In this document: positions 4,956-6,284 of the stretch, piece by piece
Numbering within the stretch: position 1 is the stretch's first letter
Layout of the letters: each line of letters starts with the position of its first letter
NCBI RefSeq assembly: GCF_016680995.1
Contig: NZ_JAEQMG010000157.1
Location: 1 to 6,284 of the forward strand
From: Ruminococcus difficilis
Lineage (GTDB): Bacteria > Bacillota_A > Clostridia > Oscillospirales > Acutalibacteraceae
DNA length: 6,284 nt
Reading direction: 5' to 3'
Notes under the pieces: model-generated
Database searches by the model: none
Seen by the model: the letters and a program-made list of their open reading frames with translations, nothing else
What the model was told of the DNA's origin: nothing
Position numbers and translations under genes: made by a program

Positions 4956-6284
4956 TTATTCGGTTATGAGTTCGAGCAGTTCCTCACGGCTGAGTCCCGA
5001 ATTACGGGAGATTTCATCGTTCGGGATCACGCGGAGCACCTTACCGTTGTAACGAGATACAAGAACTGTAGCTTGCTGTCCGTTGATCGTGACGGTCTCT
5101 TCGGTATAAATCTCATCGAGCGGCACCTGCTTTTTGAGGTTGGCTTTCTCAGTCAGCGCGCCTGTGGGACAGAGCTGAACGCACAGTCCGCAGTTGTTGC
5201 ACTTGGTCTGATCGAGCGGCAGCGCGAAGGCGGGGGCGGGCTCGGTGGTGAAGCCTCTGCCCATCAGCCCTAAAGCGTGGATATCCATGACCTCGCGGCA
5301 GCTTCTCACGCACAGTCCGCAGAGAATACATTTCGCCGTGTTGCGCTCGATAAAGGCGTTTTCGTCGTGGGTGTACTTTTGCGGCATCTCGCCCTTGAAG
5401 CGGCTCGGGTCAATGTCGTAGCGTTGCGCTACATTGAGCAGTTTGCACTTGTAATACTCGCGGCAGCCGCACTCGAGGCAGCGGCTCGCTTCCGCCTGCG
5501 CCTCTTCCTCAGTGAAGCCTAAGCTGACCTCGTCGAAGTTTTTGTTTCTTACCTCGGGGTCTAAAACGCGCGGCGTCTTTCTCGGCTCTTTCTTACGGTC
5601 AGAATAGTCTATTGTCGCTTCGTCACGCTTGGAGATATACGGAACGCGGGTGTCTAAGGCTTGACCGTTCAGATATGCGTCAACCGCCTTTGCACAGCGG
5701 TCAGCCTCGCCGATCGCTTCGATCGCGATGGACGCGCCGCGGTTGGTCGCGTCGCCGATCGCGAATACGCCGTCCATGCTGGTGGTAAAGAAATCGGGAT
5801 CGGCTTCGATGTTGCCGCGGTCATTCAGCTGTAATTCGCTGACGTCGCCCTGCACGAGCTTCTGACCGATGGCGAGGATCACAGAATCGAGCGGTATTTC
5901 TTCCGTCTTGCCCTCGACGGGAACAGGTCTGCGTCTGCCGCTTGCGTCGGGCTCACCGAGCTCCATGATCTGGAGCGTGACGGATTTGAGCTTGCCGTTC
6001 TCACCGTTGAACGAGATCGGGTTGGTGAGGAACTTGTAGATCACGCCCTCTTCCTCCGCTTCGTCGATCTCGAGCGCGTCGGCGGGCATTTCGTTTCTGG
6101 TTCTGCGGTAGATGACATATACTTCTTTCGCGCCTAAACGAACGGCGGTTCTGCAAGCGTCCATAGCGGTATTACCGCCGCCGCAAATAGCGACCTTTTC
6201 GCCGATCGCGGGAGCATTGCCCTGAATAACGGCACGGAGGAAATCGATACCGCCGTAAACGCCCTCGAGGTCTTCGCCCGGGGT
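4956..6284 (-). CDS. GltD-like FAD/NAD(P)-dependent oxidoreductase with C-terminal iron-sulfur domains (5' end missing)
   Basis: The frame is open to the window edge, giving 442 C-terminal residues; the start and the first FAD-binding motif lie outside. Numbered from the first visible residue, GGGNTAMD (35-42) is the NAD(P)-binding Rossmann loop, followed by the family's YRRTRNEMPA (59-68); DGVFAIGDATN (171-181) is the second FAD contact, typical of the glutamate synthase small-subunit family. A cysteine motif CLECGC...C follows (C269, C272, C274, C280). Then come two ferredoxin-type motifs, CxxCxxCxxxC at C319/322/325/329 and at C362/365/368/372, the second ending in CPTGA, as expected for two 4Fe-4S clusters. 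A tail of about 65 residues has no motif I know. The protein probably moves electrons between NAD(P)H and ferredoxin or a partner subunit, rather than only serving glutamate synthase. Related fusions often sit beside NuoF-like subunits; that neighbour would be outside the window. Role inferred, family firm. Confidence 0.9.
   Translation of the reverse strand, partial: TPGEDLEGVYGGIDFLRAVIQGNAPAIGEKVAICGGGNTAMDACRTAVRLGAKEVYVIYRRTRNEMPADALEIDEAEEEGVIYKFLTNPISFNGENGKLKSVTLQIMELGEPDASGRRRPVPVEGKTEEIPLDSVILAIGQKLVQGDVSELQLNDRGNIEADPDFFTTSMDGVFAIGDATNRGASIAIEAIGEADRCAKAVDAYLNGQALDTRVPYISKRDEATIDYSDRKKEPRKTPRVLDPEVRNKNFDEVSLGFTEEEAQAEASRCLECGCREYYKCKLLNVAQRYDIDPSRFKGEMPQKYTHDENAFIERNTAKCILCGLCVRSCREVMDIHALGLMGRGFTTEPAPAFALPLDQTKCNNCGLCVQLCPTGALTEKANLKKQVPLDEIYTEETVTINGQQATVLVSRYNGKVLRVIPNDEISRNSGLSREELLELITE

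Noticed and set aside
6162..6164. ATG as the start of the oxidoreductase gene
   Set aside because: This Met is inside the GGGNTAMD nucleotide-binding motif, and the same frame continues with family-like sequence (TPGEDLEGVYGG...) to the window edge.

Overview
The window looks like the chromosome of a Gram-positive anaerobe of the class Clostridia, most likely a gut Ruminococcus-like member of the Oscillospiraceae. The signs are a secreted protein ending in a type I dockerin, strong AGGAGG-type ribosome binding sites, sigma-A-like promoters, a clostridial-type hexameric glutamate dehydrogenase, and an intergenic double-hairpin repeat of a kind I associate with this group. The family assignment is inference. 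No mobile element, CRISPR array, tRNA or rRNA is visible.

All four genes lie on the minus strand, so transcription runs from high to low coordinates. In that order: (1) 6284 to 4956 is the 3' part of a GltD-like flavoprotein oxidoreductase carrying iron-sulfur cluster domains; its start lies beyond the window edge and it ends at a hairpin terminator. (2) A 342-base regulatory gap follows, with a good promoter, an AT-rich palindrome touching its -35 box, and other inverted repeats. (3) 4613 to 3261 is a complete glutamate dehydrogenase gene (gdhA) closed by a textbook intrinsic terminator. (4) Four bases past that terminator's T-rich tail begins the near-consensus promoter of a membrane-anchored GH3 beta-N-acetylhexosaminidase (3098 to 1848). 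(5) After a gap with no terminator but a new promoter comes a secreted CAP-domain protein with an Ig-like region and a dockerin (1719 to 232). (6) Positions 1 to 231 hold no gene, only a hairpin after the last gene and the double-hairpin repeat.

The genes appear to be mostly separate transcription units rather than one operon. Two concern central nitrogen and redox metabolism (the GltD-like oxidoreductase and glutamate dehydrogenase), two the cell envelope (a probable peptidoglycan-derived aminosugar hydrolase and a secreted protein fitted for docking to a cohesin scaffold). I see no convincing new multi-gene system. The points most worth following are the dockerin-tagged CAP protein with an altered CAP motif, the coenzyme signature of the glutamate dehydrogenase, the regulatory architecture upstream of gdhA, and the extra cysteine motif in the oxidoreductase.
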